NCBI GenBank assembly: GCA_902618015.1
Contig: CACMYX010000002.1
Span: 186,001 to 250,000 of the forward strand
Length of the DNA: 64,000 bases
DNA from: an uncultured Alphaproteobacteria bacterium
Lineage (GTDB): Bacteria > Pseudomonadota > Alphaproteobacteria > HIMB59 > GCA-002718135
Direction: 5' to 3'
Shown: positions 28,222 to 37,077 of the stretch, in pieces
Layout of the letters: every line of letters begins with the position of its first letter
Position numbering within the stretch: the stretch's first letter is position 1
Program-made: the position numbers and the translations under genes
The notes under the pieces: model-generated
Databases searched by the model: none
Seen by the model: the letters and a program-made list of their open reading frames with translations, nothing else
What the model was told of the DNA's origin: nothing

Positions 28222-29103
28222 ATGAATACAAAAATTGAAAATAAATTAACCCCAGTTCGAATTATTGCTTTTGTATTCGTGGCTCTCTGGTTGATTGTTG
28301 CTATGTTTCCTTTTATCTGGACATTGTGGGGGTCTTTTAAAGTACAAGCTGATTTTTTTTCAAAAGCTGACTGGGCAAATGCAATATTTGGCTTTCATAC
28401 TGAAAAACAAACAGGTAATTTTTTTACTATTGATGGATATTATGGCTCTTGGATAGAAGAGGAATTTTGGCGCGCTGTTATTAACACAAGCATAGTAGTA
28501 TTTTTTACAGTTTTAATTTCTCTTATATTTGGAACTTTAGGAGGCTATGCTCTTGCAAGGTCTACTTATCGATATGCCTTCTGGATTTTAATGGCAGGTC
28601 TTATTTTTCGTGCGATGCCTCATATGACTTTAGTTTCAGGATATCTTCAACCTTTTTTTGCATGGAATGTTTGGGGAATTTTACCTACAACAATAATTGT
28701 ACTTGTTGCAATTAATCAGCCTTTTACTCTGTGGATGTTACATTCATTTTTTTTAAATATACCAAAAGATTTAGATGAAAGCGCTATGTGCGATGGCTGT
28801 AATAGATTTCAAGCATTTAGATATGTGATCATTCCTATAATGTGGCCGGGTGTAATAACTACTGGATTATTTAGTTTCCTTCTTGCTTACAATGATTTTA
28901 CAGTTACATCTATGTTGCTTTCAGATGAAAATGAAACAATGATCCCAGCAATTGCTAGCTTTTTAGGTACCGTACAGGAAGAAGGTAAAGTAATGTATGC
29001 TGTAGCTGCCGTTGTTTCAGCAACTGCTCCATTATTCTTTCTTGTAATGTTTTTTCAAAGACAGATTGTTAGCGGATTAACAGCTGGAGCAGTTAAAGGT
29101 TAA
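28222..29103 (+). CDS. ABC sugar importer permease 2 (MalG-like)
   Basis: This 293-residue permease has six predicted membrane segments, the first near residues 12-36. The EAA loop ESAMCDGCNRFQAFRYVIIP starts near residue 188. The typical WTLWGSFK sequence near the N-terminus and PIMWPGVITTGLFSF support the CUT1 MalG class. It pairs with the preceding gene and is followed 5 bases later by a SnoaL-like gene, which ties transport to catabolism. The ATP-hydrolysing subunit must come from elsewhere; the MalK-type gene at 56397 is a candidate. Confidence 0.9.
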   Translation: MNTKIENKLTPVRIIAFVFVALWLIVAMFPFIWTLWGSFKVQADFFSKADWANAIFGFHTEKQTGNFFTIDGYYGSWIEEEFWRAVINTSIVVFFTVLISLIFGTLGGYALARSTYRYAFWILMAGLIFRAMPHMTLVSGYLQPFFAWNVWGILPTTIIVLVAINQPFTLWMLHSFFLNIPKDLDESAMCDGCNRFQAFRYVIIPIMWPGVITTGLFSFLLAYNDFTVTSMLLSDENETMIPAIASFLGTVQEEGKVMYAVAAVVSATAPLFFLVMFFQRQIVSGLTAGAVKG

Positions 29104-29108
29104 AAATT

Positions 29109-30182
29109 ATGAAACCTGAAGAGTTAAAAAAAAATTTTGAAAATTATCAATTAGCTACTCAAAATTTTAACAAAAATTCAATAAAAAATTCTCTAGTTAA
29201 ATATTTTTCTGAAAATTCGGTGTTTCATTTCTGCTATCCTTTTGGAACATTTAATGGCTTAGATAAATTGTTAACTAATTGTATAAACCCCCTTTTAGAT
29301 AGCATTCCTGATCTTGAAAGAAGAGATATGATTGTTATGGCAGGCACAACACCTGAAGGTAAAGATTGGTTAGGCACTATGGGCAATTATATGGGAACTT
29401 TTTTAAAATCATTTTTAGATATTCCGCCAACAGGAAATTTAGTTCATATGCGTTATCATGAGTTTTTCCAAATAGAAAATAATCAAATTATAGAAATGCA
29501 ATCAATTTGGGATCTACCTGAATTGATGATGCAGGCAAATGCATGGCCAATGAGTCCTCAGCTAGGATCTTTTTTATGCACACCATCTCCTATGACAGGA
29601 GACGGTTTAAAGATAGAAGGTGATGGATCAAAAAATTTTGACATTGTAATAAATATGCTTCGAGATATGGTTTTACACCCTAGTAATCCAAATCCACAAG
29701 TTATGAATTTAGATAAATATTGGCACCCCAGATTTAATTGGTACGGACCAGTTGGAATTGGCACAGCAAGGGGTATCGAAGGATTTCGCCATTGGCATCA
29801 AATACCTTTTTTGCGTGCAATGCCTGATAGAAAGGGAGGCTCATCAAATGATAGTTTAAAAAATGAGGGGTTGCAGGATATGCAAACACATTGGATATAT
29901 GAAGGCGATTATGTCTGTGAAACTGGTTGGCCAAATATGCGATCTACAATTTCTCAAGATGGATGGATGGGTATTGCTCCATCAAATCAAATTATAGAAA
30001 TGCGGAGTTTAGATTTTTGGAGATTAGAAAATGGTCTTATCAGAGAGAATTGGGTTTTAGTAGACCTTCTCGATGTTTATCAGCAAATAGGTGTTAATGT
30101 TTTTGATAGAATAAAAGAATTTAACAAAGCGAGAAACATTGGAGATATTAATATTTCTAGAGGACTTGGCTCAATAAAATAA
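29109..30182 (+). CDS. Tandem SnoaL-like (NTF2-fold) protein, second close copy
   Basis: This 357-residue protein has two SnoaL-like halves. It shares with the 19743-20837 protein IPDLERRD, PMTGDG and WHPRFNWYGPVGIGTARG, then HWHQIPF and ENWVLVDLLDVYQQIGVNVF. Histidine- and tryptophan-rich motifs (MRYHEFFQIE, YHE type) suggest an acidic/His catalytic pocket. It lies directly behind the permeases (5-base gap) and before the HAD-like and SDR genes, so it is in the import operon. Paralogy within one locus suggests successive steps on related intermediates, or a heteromer. The reaction is unknown. Confidence 0.75.
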   Translation: MKPEELKKNFENYQLATQNFNKNSIKNSLVKYFSENSVFHFCYPFGTFNGLDKLLTNCINPLLDSIPDLERRDMIVMAGTTPEGKDWLGTMGNYMGTFLKSFLDIPPTGNLVHMRYHEFFQIENNQIIEMQSIWDLPELMMQANAWPMSPQLGSFLCTPSPMTGDGLKIEGDGSKNFDIVINMLRDMVLHPSNPNPQVMNLDKYWHPRFNWYGPVGIGTARGIEGFRHWHQIPFLRAMPDRKGGSSNDSLKNEGLQDMQTHWIYEGDYVCETGWPNMRSTISQDGWMGIAPSNQIIEMRSLDFWRLENGLIRENWVLVDLLDVYQQIGVNVFDRIKEFNKARNIGDINISRGLGSIK

Positions 30183-30221
30183 GTTTTATGATTTCTTATT
30201 CCATAAAATTGAAAGGATAAA

Positions 30222-30881
30222 ATGAATTATAAAGCAATATTATTTGGCTCAATAGGAACTTTAATTGAAACATCAGATTTGCAAAGAGAATCATTTAATG
30301 AAGCTTTTAAAGAAGCTGGACTAGATTGGTATTGGGATCAAGAGGATTATAGATTATTGCTTAAACAATCTGGTGGTACAAAAAGAATAGAGGATTTTGC
30401 AGAAAAAAATAATGTTAATGTAAATGCTTCACAAATTAGAAATAGAAAAACAGAAATCTTTAGCTCGTACATTATTCAGAATAAACAAAAATTAAGAAAG
30501 AGTGTTGATGAAATAATTAAGTATACAAAAGATAATAATATTAAACTTGCTTTCTCAACTTCTACAACTTTAAATAATGTCGATGCAGTATTTGAAAGTC
30601 TTTCCGGTCAAATTTCAAAAGAAGAATTTGAATTCATTGGTAATAAATCATTTGTTAAAAATGAAAAACCAGATCCAGAAATTTATAAAGTTACATTGGA
30701 TAAATTAAATTTACAGCCAGAAGATTGTCTTGCAATAGAGGATACTGAAGAAAGTAGTAATTCTGCCGTAAGTGCTGGAATTAAATGCATTGGGTTTCCA
30801 GGTGATTACCATTTGGAAGATAGTTTTCAAATGTGTATTAAAAAAATGAATTTATTAGATCAATCTATTTTTTCATTGTAA
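30222..30881 (+). CDS. HAD-superfamily protein (CbbY-like) lacking the motif-I aspartates
   Basis: This 219-residue protein has the haloacid dehalogenase layout with a helical cap (about residues 17-85). Motif II is FSTSTT (111-116), motif III lysine K149 is in KNEKPDPEIYK, and motif IV acids are E173-D174 in IEDTEES. Motif I, normally F-D-x-D-G-T-L, reads FGSIGTL, so the nucleophile and general-acid aspartates are replaced by G9 and I11. Such a protein is unlikely to be a classical phosphatase or phosphoglucomutase. It may bind a ligand, act by another mechanism or be a structural partner. It follows the SnoaL gene by 39 bases and has no other sign of decay. Confidence 0.85.
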   Translation: MNYKAILFGSIGTLIETSDLQRESFNEAFKEAGLDWYWDQEDYRLLLKQSGGTKRIEDFAEKNNVNVNASQIRNRKTEIFSSYIIQNKQKLRKSVDEIIKYTKDNNIKLAFSTSTTLNNVDAVFESLSGQISKEEFEFIGNKSFVKNEKPDPEIYKVTLDKLNLQPEDCLAIEDTEESSNSAVSAGIKCIGFPGDYHLEDSFQMCIKKMNLLDQSIFSL

Positions 30882-30894
30882 ATAATCAGATCAA

Positions 30895-31662
30895 ATGTTT
30901 CTAAAAAATTTTAATGTAAAAAATAAGACTGCTCTTGTGACAGGGTCAGGCAAAGGCATAGGTAAAGCATGTGCTATAGCGTTAGCAGAAGCAGGTGCAA
31001 ATGTAATTATTCTTAGTCGTACAGAAAAAGATCTATTAATTGTTCAAAACAAAATTAAAAAACTCAAAAAGAAATGTAGTTATTATGTGTGTGATGTAAC
31101 TAATTTAAAAGAAATAAAAAAAATATTTTCTAAAATCAATAAATTAGACATATTAGTAAATAATGCTGGCACAAATAGACCTGAATATTTCACCAAAATT
31201 AAAAGAAAAGATATGAGTGAAGTGGTTGATCTTAATATTAAAGCATCATTCGATATTGCTCAATTAGCTACAAAAGTTATGCTTAAATCAAAAAATAGAA
31301 AAAAAATTGGTGGATCAATAATAAATATCTCTTCTCAGTTAGGTAAAGTTGGAGCTCCTCTTAGAAGTGTTTATAATATGACTAAATTTGGTGTTGAAGG
31401 TCTTACCAAAGGGATGGCTATTGATCTGGCTAAGCACAACATTAGAGTTAATTCCGTTTGTCCTACATTTGTGGAAACCCCAATGGTCAAAAAATTTTTT
31501 AAAGATAAAAGTTTTAAAAAATCTGTGATTGAAAATATACCTTTAGGAAAAGTAGCAACAGAAAGTGATATTGCTAGTGCTGTGGTGTATCTTGCTTCAG
31601 ATGCTGCATCAATGATGACTGGCTCTTCGTTAGTAATTGATGGAGGATGGACAGCTAAATAA
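30895..31662 (+). CDS. Short-chain dehydrogenase/reductase
   Basis: This 255-residue classical SDR has the cofactor motif TGSGKGIG (16-23), NNAG (89-92), and catalytic S147, Y160 and K164 in NISS and YNMTK. The C-terminus has GSSLVIDGGWTAK. The SRT stretch after beta-2 does not settle NAD versus NADP. It is the last gene of the importer/SnoaL/HAD unit, 13 bases after the HAD-like gene. It probably oxidises or reduces a hydroxyl of the imported compound. It is similar to gluconate 5-dehydrogenase or 3-oxoacyl-ACP reductase types, but context favours a sugar-like substrate. Confidence 0.88.
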   Translation: MFLKNFNVKNKTALVTGSGKGIGKACAIALAEAGANVIILSRTEKDLLIVQNKIKKLKKKCSYYVCDVTNLKEIKKIFSKINKLDILVNNAGTNRPEYFTKIKRKDMSEVVDLNIKASFDIAQLATKVMLKSKNRKKIGGSIINISSQLGKVGAPLRSVYNMTKFGVEGLTKGMAIDLAKHNIRVNSVCPTFVETPMVKKFFKDKSFKKSVIENIPLGKVATESDIASAVVYLASDAASMMTGSSLVIDGGWTAK

Positions 31663-31669
31663 TCAAAAA

Positions 31670-32527
31670 TTAATTTTCTTTATTTATAAAATAAGTTGCT
31701 ACGATTACAATTATACCACCTATAAAAGTAATTAAAGTTGGTATTTCATAAAAAATTATAAATGTTAACAGCACACCAAATACAGGAAATAAAGCGTAAA
31801 AAGGAAATACTCTATTAACAGGATACATCCTATATAAATAGAACAGCGACATGTGTGCAGCGATTGAAACAAAGATACCTGAGTGCAATATTAATAACCA
31901 TGACTGAAAACTAATATTTTTTATTTCATTTAATGTTTGTCCTTCAAATATTGATGATGAGATAATTAATAATATAAATCCAACTAATCCCATTACTGCA
32001 TTTGTGAGTGTGACTTCTAAATCTTTAAGGTATCTAGAAAATACCTGTGCACTAGCATAAAAGAATGCCATTAAGGTAATTAAGATTAACGCATAAATTT
32101 CATTTCTTATTAATGGATCAAAGCCCAATAAAATAATACCAAAGAAAGAAATAAATATAAGTACCCATTTTTTAATACTTACTTTTTCTTTTAAAAAAAA
32201 TGAGCTTAATAGTATTGCAAATGGTACAGCCAGTTGAGAACCAATAATGATTGGAGAAACTATGTTTGCTTCATTTAATGATAATGTCATAAAGACATTT
32301 GCTAAAAAACCCATAGAGATTGAAAAAAAGAATAGTGGTAGCCAGTATTTTTTTTCAGGAATTCTAAATCTCCAAAAAGGTGAAAGGCATATAAAAACCA
32401 CTAACATTCTTAAACTTCCCATTAATAATGGGGGTACATTTTCATTAAAAATAACTTTCTGAACTGGGTAGGCACTTCCAAATAAAAAAGTGATTATTAA
32501 AATTAAAATATAATGTCTCAAAAGCAT
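31670..32527 (-). CDS. EamA/DMT-family transporter
   Basis: This 285-residue protein has ten predicted membrane helices in two EamA repeats. The first repeat has FGSAYPVQKVIF near the N-terminus; the second has AFFYASAQVFSRYLKDLEV at mid-protein. It is an inner-membrane metabolite exporter or exchanger of unknown substrate. It is convergent with the SDR gene (7-base gap). It lies 23 bases downstream of the phosphotransacylase gene in the same direction, so they may be cotranscribed. Confidence 0.85.
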   Translation of the reverse strand: MLLRHYILILIITFLFGSAYPVQKVIFNENVPPLLMGSLRMLVVFICLSPFWRFRIPEKKYWLPLFFFSISMGFLANVFMTLSLNEANIVSPIIIGSQLAVPFAILLSSFFLKEKVSIKKWVLIFISFFGIILLGFDPLIRNEIYALILITLMAFFYASAQVFSRYLKDLEVTLTNAVMGLVGFILLIISSSIFEGQTLNEIKNISFQSWLLILHSGIFVSIAAHMSLFYLYRMYPVNRVFPFYALFPVFGVLLTFIIFYEIPTLITFIGGIIVIVATYFINKEN

Positions 32528-32550
32528 TTGACTTAAAATTTATTTATTAA

Positions 32551-33450
32551 TTAATTATTTGCAGCAACAACAGCTGCCATAATTGATGCAAGTTTAGAAT
32601 ATTTACTATCAGCTCTGCTAGGAACAACAACTGGTACTTTACCACCAATTACTATTCCTGCAGCACATGCGTTCATAAAATAAACCATTATTTTAGATAA
32701 TGAATTTCCAGTTTCTAAATTAGGTACTAATAATATATCAGCATCACCAGCCACATCATTTTTGATTCCTTTTATTGTAGCCGCTTCCTCAGAAACTGCA
32801 TTATCAAAAGCAAGCGGCCCATGAATAAATGCATTAATTTTTTCTTCTAACGCAAGTTCCATAACCTTTTTGGCATCAACTGAACTTGGCATACTTTCAA
32901 TTGGATCTTCTGTACCTGATAAAATTGCAACTTTTGGTTTGTTACTATTTAATTTGTTATAAAATTGAACAGCGTTTTTTAAAATCTGTAATTTTATATC
33001 AATTCTTGGTAAAACATTCAGAGCACCATCAGTAATAAAGAGAGGTTTTTTAAGTTGCGGTGTAGTCATATGCCAAATATGACTTAATCTTCTGCCATCT
33101 AGTAAATTAAATTCTTTTTTTAAATAAGAGCGCATTAAAATATCAGTATGAAGGTTCCCTTTAATTATGATTTTACTTCTATTCTCATTAGACATTTGAC
33201 AAGCAACTGAAGCACTATCTTCTTCATCTATAGCTTCTACAATATTAAAATCTGAAATATCTAAATTTAAATTTTTTGCTGTTGCTGCAATTAAACTTTT
33301 ATTTCCAATTAAAGTTGGGTCGATAAGGTTCATATTTTTACCCTCAATTACAGCTGATAAGATACTTTCTTGATTTGGACATACAACAGCTGCGGGTATG
33401 TTAGGAGTCTTCAAAGCTTTACTTTTAAGATCTTCTGGTAATATGCTCAT
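32551..33450 (-). CDS. Phosphate acetyl/butyryltransferase family protein
   Basis: This 299-residue protein of the PTA_PTB family contains KPLFITDGALNVLP, GPLAFDNAVSEEAATIKGI and ADILLVPNLETGNSLSKIM, all typical of short Pta/Ptb enzymes that interconvert acyl-CoA and acyl phosphate. It lacks the CobB/DRTGG-type N-terminus of long Pta. It is divergent from the aminotransferase gene with a 118-base gap holding an inverted repeat, so control may be shared. In taurine and sulfoacetaldehyde degradation such an enzyme turns Xsc-made acetyl phosphate into acetyl-CoA. That role here is inference. Confidence 0.85.
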   Translation of the reverse strand: MSILPEDLKSKALKTPNIPAAVVCPNQESILSAVIEGKNMNLIDPTLIGNKSLIAATAKNLNLDISDFNIVEAIDEEDSASVACQMSNENRSKIIIKGNLHTDILMRSYLKKEFNLLDGRRLSHIWHMTTPQLKKPLFITDGALNVLPRIDIKLQILKNAVQFYNKLNSNKPKVAILSGTEDPIESMPSSVDAKKVMELALEEKINAFIHGPLAFDNAVSEEAATIKGIKNDVAGDADILLVPNLETGNSLSKIMVYFMNACAAGIVIGGKVPVVVPSRADSKYSKLASIMAAVVAANN

Positions 33451-33492
33451 ATTTGGTATTCTCTCTATACCACTGCTACAATTTTTCCTATG

Positions 33493-33518
33493 ATATTTCT
33501 TTATTGTGTAAGAAATAT
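33493..33518. promoter_or_regulatory. Inverted repeat in the Pta / aminotransferase divergent promoter
   Basis: Perfect 8-base arms ATATTTCT (33493-33500) and AGAAATAT (33511-33518) are separated by 10 bases, roughly centred in the 118-base gap between the divergent phosphotransacylase and aminotransferase genes. The one-turn half-site spacing fits a dimeric regulator. AT-rich composition lowers confidence. Confidence 0.35.
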
Positions 33519-33568
33519 TCTTTGATTTATCGATAATTTCATATACTCAATCTTTAATAAGGAAAAAA

Positions 33569-34909
33569 ATGGACTTAGAAAAAAGAACTGAAATACCTAA
33601 TTCATTAGAAGAACATTGGATGCCATTTACATCTAATAGAGATTATAAAAATAGTCCAAGATTAATGGTTAAGGCAGAAGGTGTTTATTATACTGATCAT
33701 TATGGAAATAAATTAATTGATGCTAGCTCAGGGCTATTTTGTAGTCCAGCGGGTCATTCAAGACCAGAAATAAGAGAAGCAGTATCAAAACAATTAGAAC
33801 AATTAGATTATGTTCAACCATTCCAACAAGGTTTTGGCGGTTCATTTGATTTAGCTAGAAAAGTTTCAAAACATACACCAGAAGATTTAAATAAAATATT
33901 TTTTACTATTTGTGGTTCATCAGCTGTTGAAACAGCAATTAAAACAGCCATAGCATATTTTAAAGCAAAAGGAGAAGGCCATAGATCTCACATAGTAGGA
34001 AGAGAAAGAGGTTATCATGGAATGAATATTGGGGGAATTTCTGTTGGCGGAATGATTGCTAATAGAAAAACTTTCTCAAATATTCTCATGCCAAATGTAC
34101 ATCATCTAAGACATACTCATTTACCTGAAAATTTATTTGTAAAAGGCGAACCTGAAACAGGTGCTGATCTAGCAGACGATCTTGAAAGAATTGCTGGTAA
34201 TATTGGTGCAGAAAATATTGCTGCATGTATTGTTGAGCCAGTAGCAGGATCAACAGGAACTTTAGTTCCGCCAAAAGGATATTTAAAAAGACTAAGAGAA
34301 ATTTGTGACAAACATGGAATTCTTTTAATTTTTGATGAAGTTATTACTGGCTGGGGAAGAATGGGCGCTCCATTTGCAGCTCAAGCTTTTGATGTTTGTC
34401 CTGATATCATGACAATGGCTAAAGCAATTACTAATGGTGTTGTACCTTTAGGAGCAGTAGCTTCACGTGATCATATCTATGATACTATTGTTGATGCTTC
34501 ACCTACAGGAGCTATAGAATTTTTTCATGGTTATACTTATTCTGCTATCCCTGTTTCAATGGCAGCAGGTTTAGCAATGCAAGATATAATCGAGAAAGAA
34601 GATTTATTTAATAGAGCAAAAGATATGTCTCCATATTTCTTAGATGGTTTGTTTACCTTGAAAGACTTAGATATCATTACTGATATAAGAGGATATGGAA
34701 TGATGGGAGGAATTGATATTAAAATGGATGAGCGTTTAGGCAAAGCTGGATATGCTTGTTTTAAAAAATTATTTGAAGCAGGCTTAAGCTTGAAAGCAAC
34801 AGGTGATTGTTTAATTGTTGCACCTCCATTTACTTGTGAAAAAAAACATATTGATGAGATAATTGAAAAATTAAGAACAGGTATCTCAAACTATATGCAT
34901 GACAGATAA
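33569..34909 (+). CDS. Class-III omega-amino acid:pyruvate aminotransferase (beta-alanine/taurine type)
   Basis: This 446-residue PLP enzyme has the N-terminal EEHWMPFTSNRDY and the GLFCSPAGHSRPEI region of beta-alanine:pyruvate and taurine:pyruvate aminotransferases. CGSSAVETAIK binds the cofactor phosphate, D256 is in IFDEVITGWGR, and the Schiff-base lysine is K285 in TMAKAITNG. An AGGAAAA-type Shine-Dalgarno precedes the ATG. It overlaps the alanine dehydrogenase gene by one base (TAATG), the usual pairing in which Ald recycles alanine to pyruvate. Likely substrates are beta-alanine, taurine or a related omega-amine; sequence alone does not decide. Confidence 0.88.
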   Translation: MDLEKRTEIPNSLEEHWMPFTSNRDYKNSPRLMVKAEGVYYTDHYGNKLIDASSGLFCSPAGHSRPEIREAVSKQLEQLDYVQPFQQGFGGSFDLARKVSKHTPEDLNKIFFTICGSSAVETAIKTAIAYFKAKGEGHRSHIVGRERGYHGMNIGGISVGGMIANRKTFSNILMPNVHHLRHTHLPENLFVKGEPETGADLADDLERIAGNIGAENIAACIVEPVAGSTGTLVPPKGYLKRLREICDKHGILLIFDEVITGWGRMGAPFAAQAFDVCPDIMTMAKAITNGVVPLGAVASRDHIYDTIVDASPTGAIEFFHGYTYSAIPVSMAAGLAMQDIIEKEDLFNRAKDMSPYFLDGLFTLKDLDIITDIRGYGMMGGIDIKMDERLGKAGYACFKKLFEAGLSLKATGDCLIVAPPFTCEKKHIDEIIEKLRTGISNYMHDR

Positions 34910-36024
34910 TGAAAATAGGTGTTCCCTCTGAGATTAAAGCTCAGGAGTCTAGGGTTGGGCTTACTCCGCAAAGTGTTAAAGAATTAGTAAAGAATAAACA
35001 TACAGTTCTAATTCAAAAAGATGCCGGTATTGGTGCCGGATTTTCCAATAGTGATTATGAATTATCAGGTGCAAAAATTGTAAATTCAGCAGAGGATATT
35101 TTCAATGATTCTGAAATGATTGTAAAAGTTAAAGAACCTCTAATGAATGAAGTAGCAATGATAAGAGAAAACCAAATTTTATTTACTTATTTACATCTTT
35201 CAGCAGCTCCAGAATTGACTAAGGGTTTAATTGATTCAAATTCGATTTGTATAGCCTATGAAACAGTAAGTGATCATAATAATAAGTTACCACTTCTTGC
35301 ACCTATGAGTGCTGTAGCCGGCAGAATGTCGATTCAAGCTGGCGCTTATTCACTTGAAAAACATAAGGGTGGAAGCGGTTTACTCTTAGGGGGTGCTCCT
35401 GGGGTTCAACCTGGAAATGTCTTAATTTTAGGTGGAGGTGTTGTAGGTGAAAATGCAGCGATAATTGCTACCGGAATGCAAGCAAAAGTTTTCATCGTTG
35501 ATAAATCAGAAAAAAGATTAGAAGAATTACAAGAAAAATTTGGTGATAAAATAGAACCACTACACAGTGATAAAATAAATCTAAAAGATTATATTTCTGA
35601 ATGTGATTTACTAATTGGTGGCGTACTTGTTCCAGGCTCTAATGCTCCAAAGATTATAACTAAGGACATGATAAAAGAGATGAAAAGTGGATCTGTAATT
35701 GTTGATGTTGCAATTGATCAAGGTGGTTGTGTTGAAACTAGTAAACCAACAACTCATGCAAACCCTACATATGTTGTTGATGATGTTGTTCATTATTGTG
35801 TTGCAAATATGCCAGGGGGAGTTCCTAGAACTTCCACACTTGCTTTAAATGCAGTCACTTTACCATTTATTCAAAAATTAGCCTCTAACGGTTTTAAAGA
35901 TGCATTAAAAAATGATAAAAATTTTATGAATGGTTTAAATATTTTTAAAGGGGCCGTTACATATAAAGCTATTGCTGATGATTTAAATTATGATTATGCT
36001 AATCCAGAAACTTTAGTACATTAG
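34909..36024 (+). CDS. ald: Alanine dehydrogenase
   Basis: This 371-residue NAD-dependent alanine dehydrogenase has the expected catalytic residues at the family's usual positions: R15, K75, H96 and D270. The nucleotide-binding LILGGGVVGENAA lies near 172-184, and APMSAVAGRMSIQAGA and NMPGGVPRTSTLALN are present. It is translationally coupled to the aminotransferase and would deaminate the alanine formed there, releasing ammonium and NADH. Its 3' end overlaps the convergent core-MetE gene by 4 bases. Confidence 0.95.
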   Translation: MKIGVPSEIKAQESRVGLTPQSVKELVKNKHTVLIQKDAGIGAGFSNSDYELSGAKIVNSAEDIFNDSEMIVKVKEPLMNEVAMIRENQILFTYLHLSAAPELTKGLIDSNSICIAYETVSDHNNKLPLLAPMSAVAGRMSIQAGAYSLEKHKGGSGLLLGGAPGVQPGNVLILGGGVVGENAAIIATGMQAKVFIVDKSEKRLEELQEKFGDKIEPLHSDKINLKDYISECDLLIGGVLVPGSNAPKIITKDMIKEMKSGSVIVDVAIDQGGCVETSKPTTHANPTYVVDDVVHYCVANMPGGVPRTSTLALNAVTLPFIQKLASNGFKDALKNDKNFMNGLNIFKGAVTYKAIADDLNYDYANPETLVH

Positions 36025-37070
36025 AAACTATTAGAAGCTTCTACCATTATCTTTAATTTTATTTTTGCCAAATCTCGAGGTAAGTGACCAAGACCGCAAT
36101 CAGGAGCAACAATTAATTGTTTCTTATCAATAAACTTTAATGCATCATTTATTCTTGAGACAATTTCTTCTTTTGTCTCAACTTGAGAGCTTGCTATTTT
36201 TATTAAACCAAAAATAACTTTTGTTTGTTTAAAATCTTTTAAAAAATTTAAATCATTATATCGATGAGCATCTTCTATAGAAACTGTATCTATAATTGAT
36301 TCATCTAAAGCTTTACTAATTTTAATGTAAGAATCTAAAGGCGCTTTTGGATAATCTACTGCATCTAATTTATCAGGATAGCCACAACAAATATGAGTAA
36401 TTTTTTCAATACTTTGATTATTAATATCCTTAAAACATCTCTCTAAATTTTTGATTCCAAAATTAAGAGCATTTTCTGGTTTTCTAGCAAACAATGGTTC
36501 ATCGACTTGAATATATTTACATCCTGCATCAACCAATCTTTTAATTTCTACATTAATAGCATCAGCTAAGTCTTCACCCATATGTTCATCTGAGTCATAA
36601 AATGTATTTGCTATGGTGTCTGTTATAGTCATTGGTCCAGGAATAGTAATTTTTAAATCTTTTTTGGTTAAACTCTGATTTTTTTTCCACTCTTCAACTA
36701 AAAAAGATTCTTTTGCTTTAACTTTTGAAGTTATTGTTGGTAACCAGCATTTATAATTCCCTGTCCTAGCAACTTTTTCTGTGAGATTTGCAAAATCAAT
36801 TCCTTCTAAATATCTACAATGATAGTGAATATAATTTTCTCTTCTAACTTCACCATCGGTTAAGATATCAATACCGCATTCTTCCTGATCACTAATTATT
36901 TCTTTGGTAGCTTTATTAAATAACTCTTCAACATTATCGCCCATTTTTTTTATTTCATCTTCATAAAATTTTGTTGGGTATTCGGTATCTGTACCACCAG
37001 AAGCATTAAACCAATCAGTTATTCTTAAATAACTTGGTTTTGGATAGGCGCCTATAACAGTCGTTAACAT
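36021..37070 (-). CDS. Core-MetE-like zinc methyltransferase
   Basis: This 349-residue barrel corresponds to the catalytic half of cobalamin-independent methionine synthase. Zinc ligands H226 and C228 (THICCGYP), E266 (SIEDAHR) and C325 (APDCGLGHL) are intact. TDGEVRRENYIHY, IPGPMTITD and IQVDEPLFA are close to the MetE wording, closer than in the 22900 protein. It lacks the N-terminal folate-binding barrel, as in core-MetE proteins that use other methyl donors. It lies 7 bases after the sulfatase-like gene and is probably cotranscribed. A methionine-forming role is possible here. Confidence 0.82.
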   Translation of the reverse strand: MLTTVIGAYPKPSYLRITDWFNASGGTDTEYPTKFYEDEIKKMGDNVEELFNKATKEIISDQEECGIDILTDGEVRRENYIHYHCRYLEGIDFANLTEKVARTGNYKCWLPTITSKVKAKESFLVEEWKKNQSLTKKDLKITIPGPMTITDTIANTFYDSDEHMGEDLADAINVEIKRLVDAGCKYIQVDEPLFARKPENALNFGIKNLERCFKDINNQSIEKITHICCGYPDKLDAVDYPKAPLDSYIKISKALDESIIDTVSIEDAHRYNDLNFLKDFKQTKVIFGLIKIASSQVETKEEIVSRINDALKFIDKKQLIVAPDCGLGHLPRDLAKIKLKIMVEASNSF

Positions 37071-37077
37071 ATCTTTA

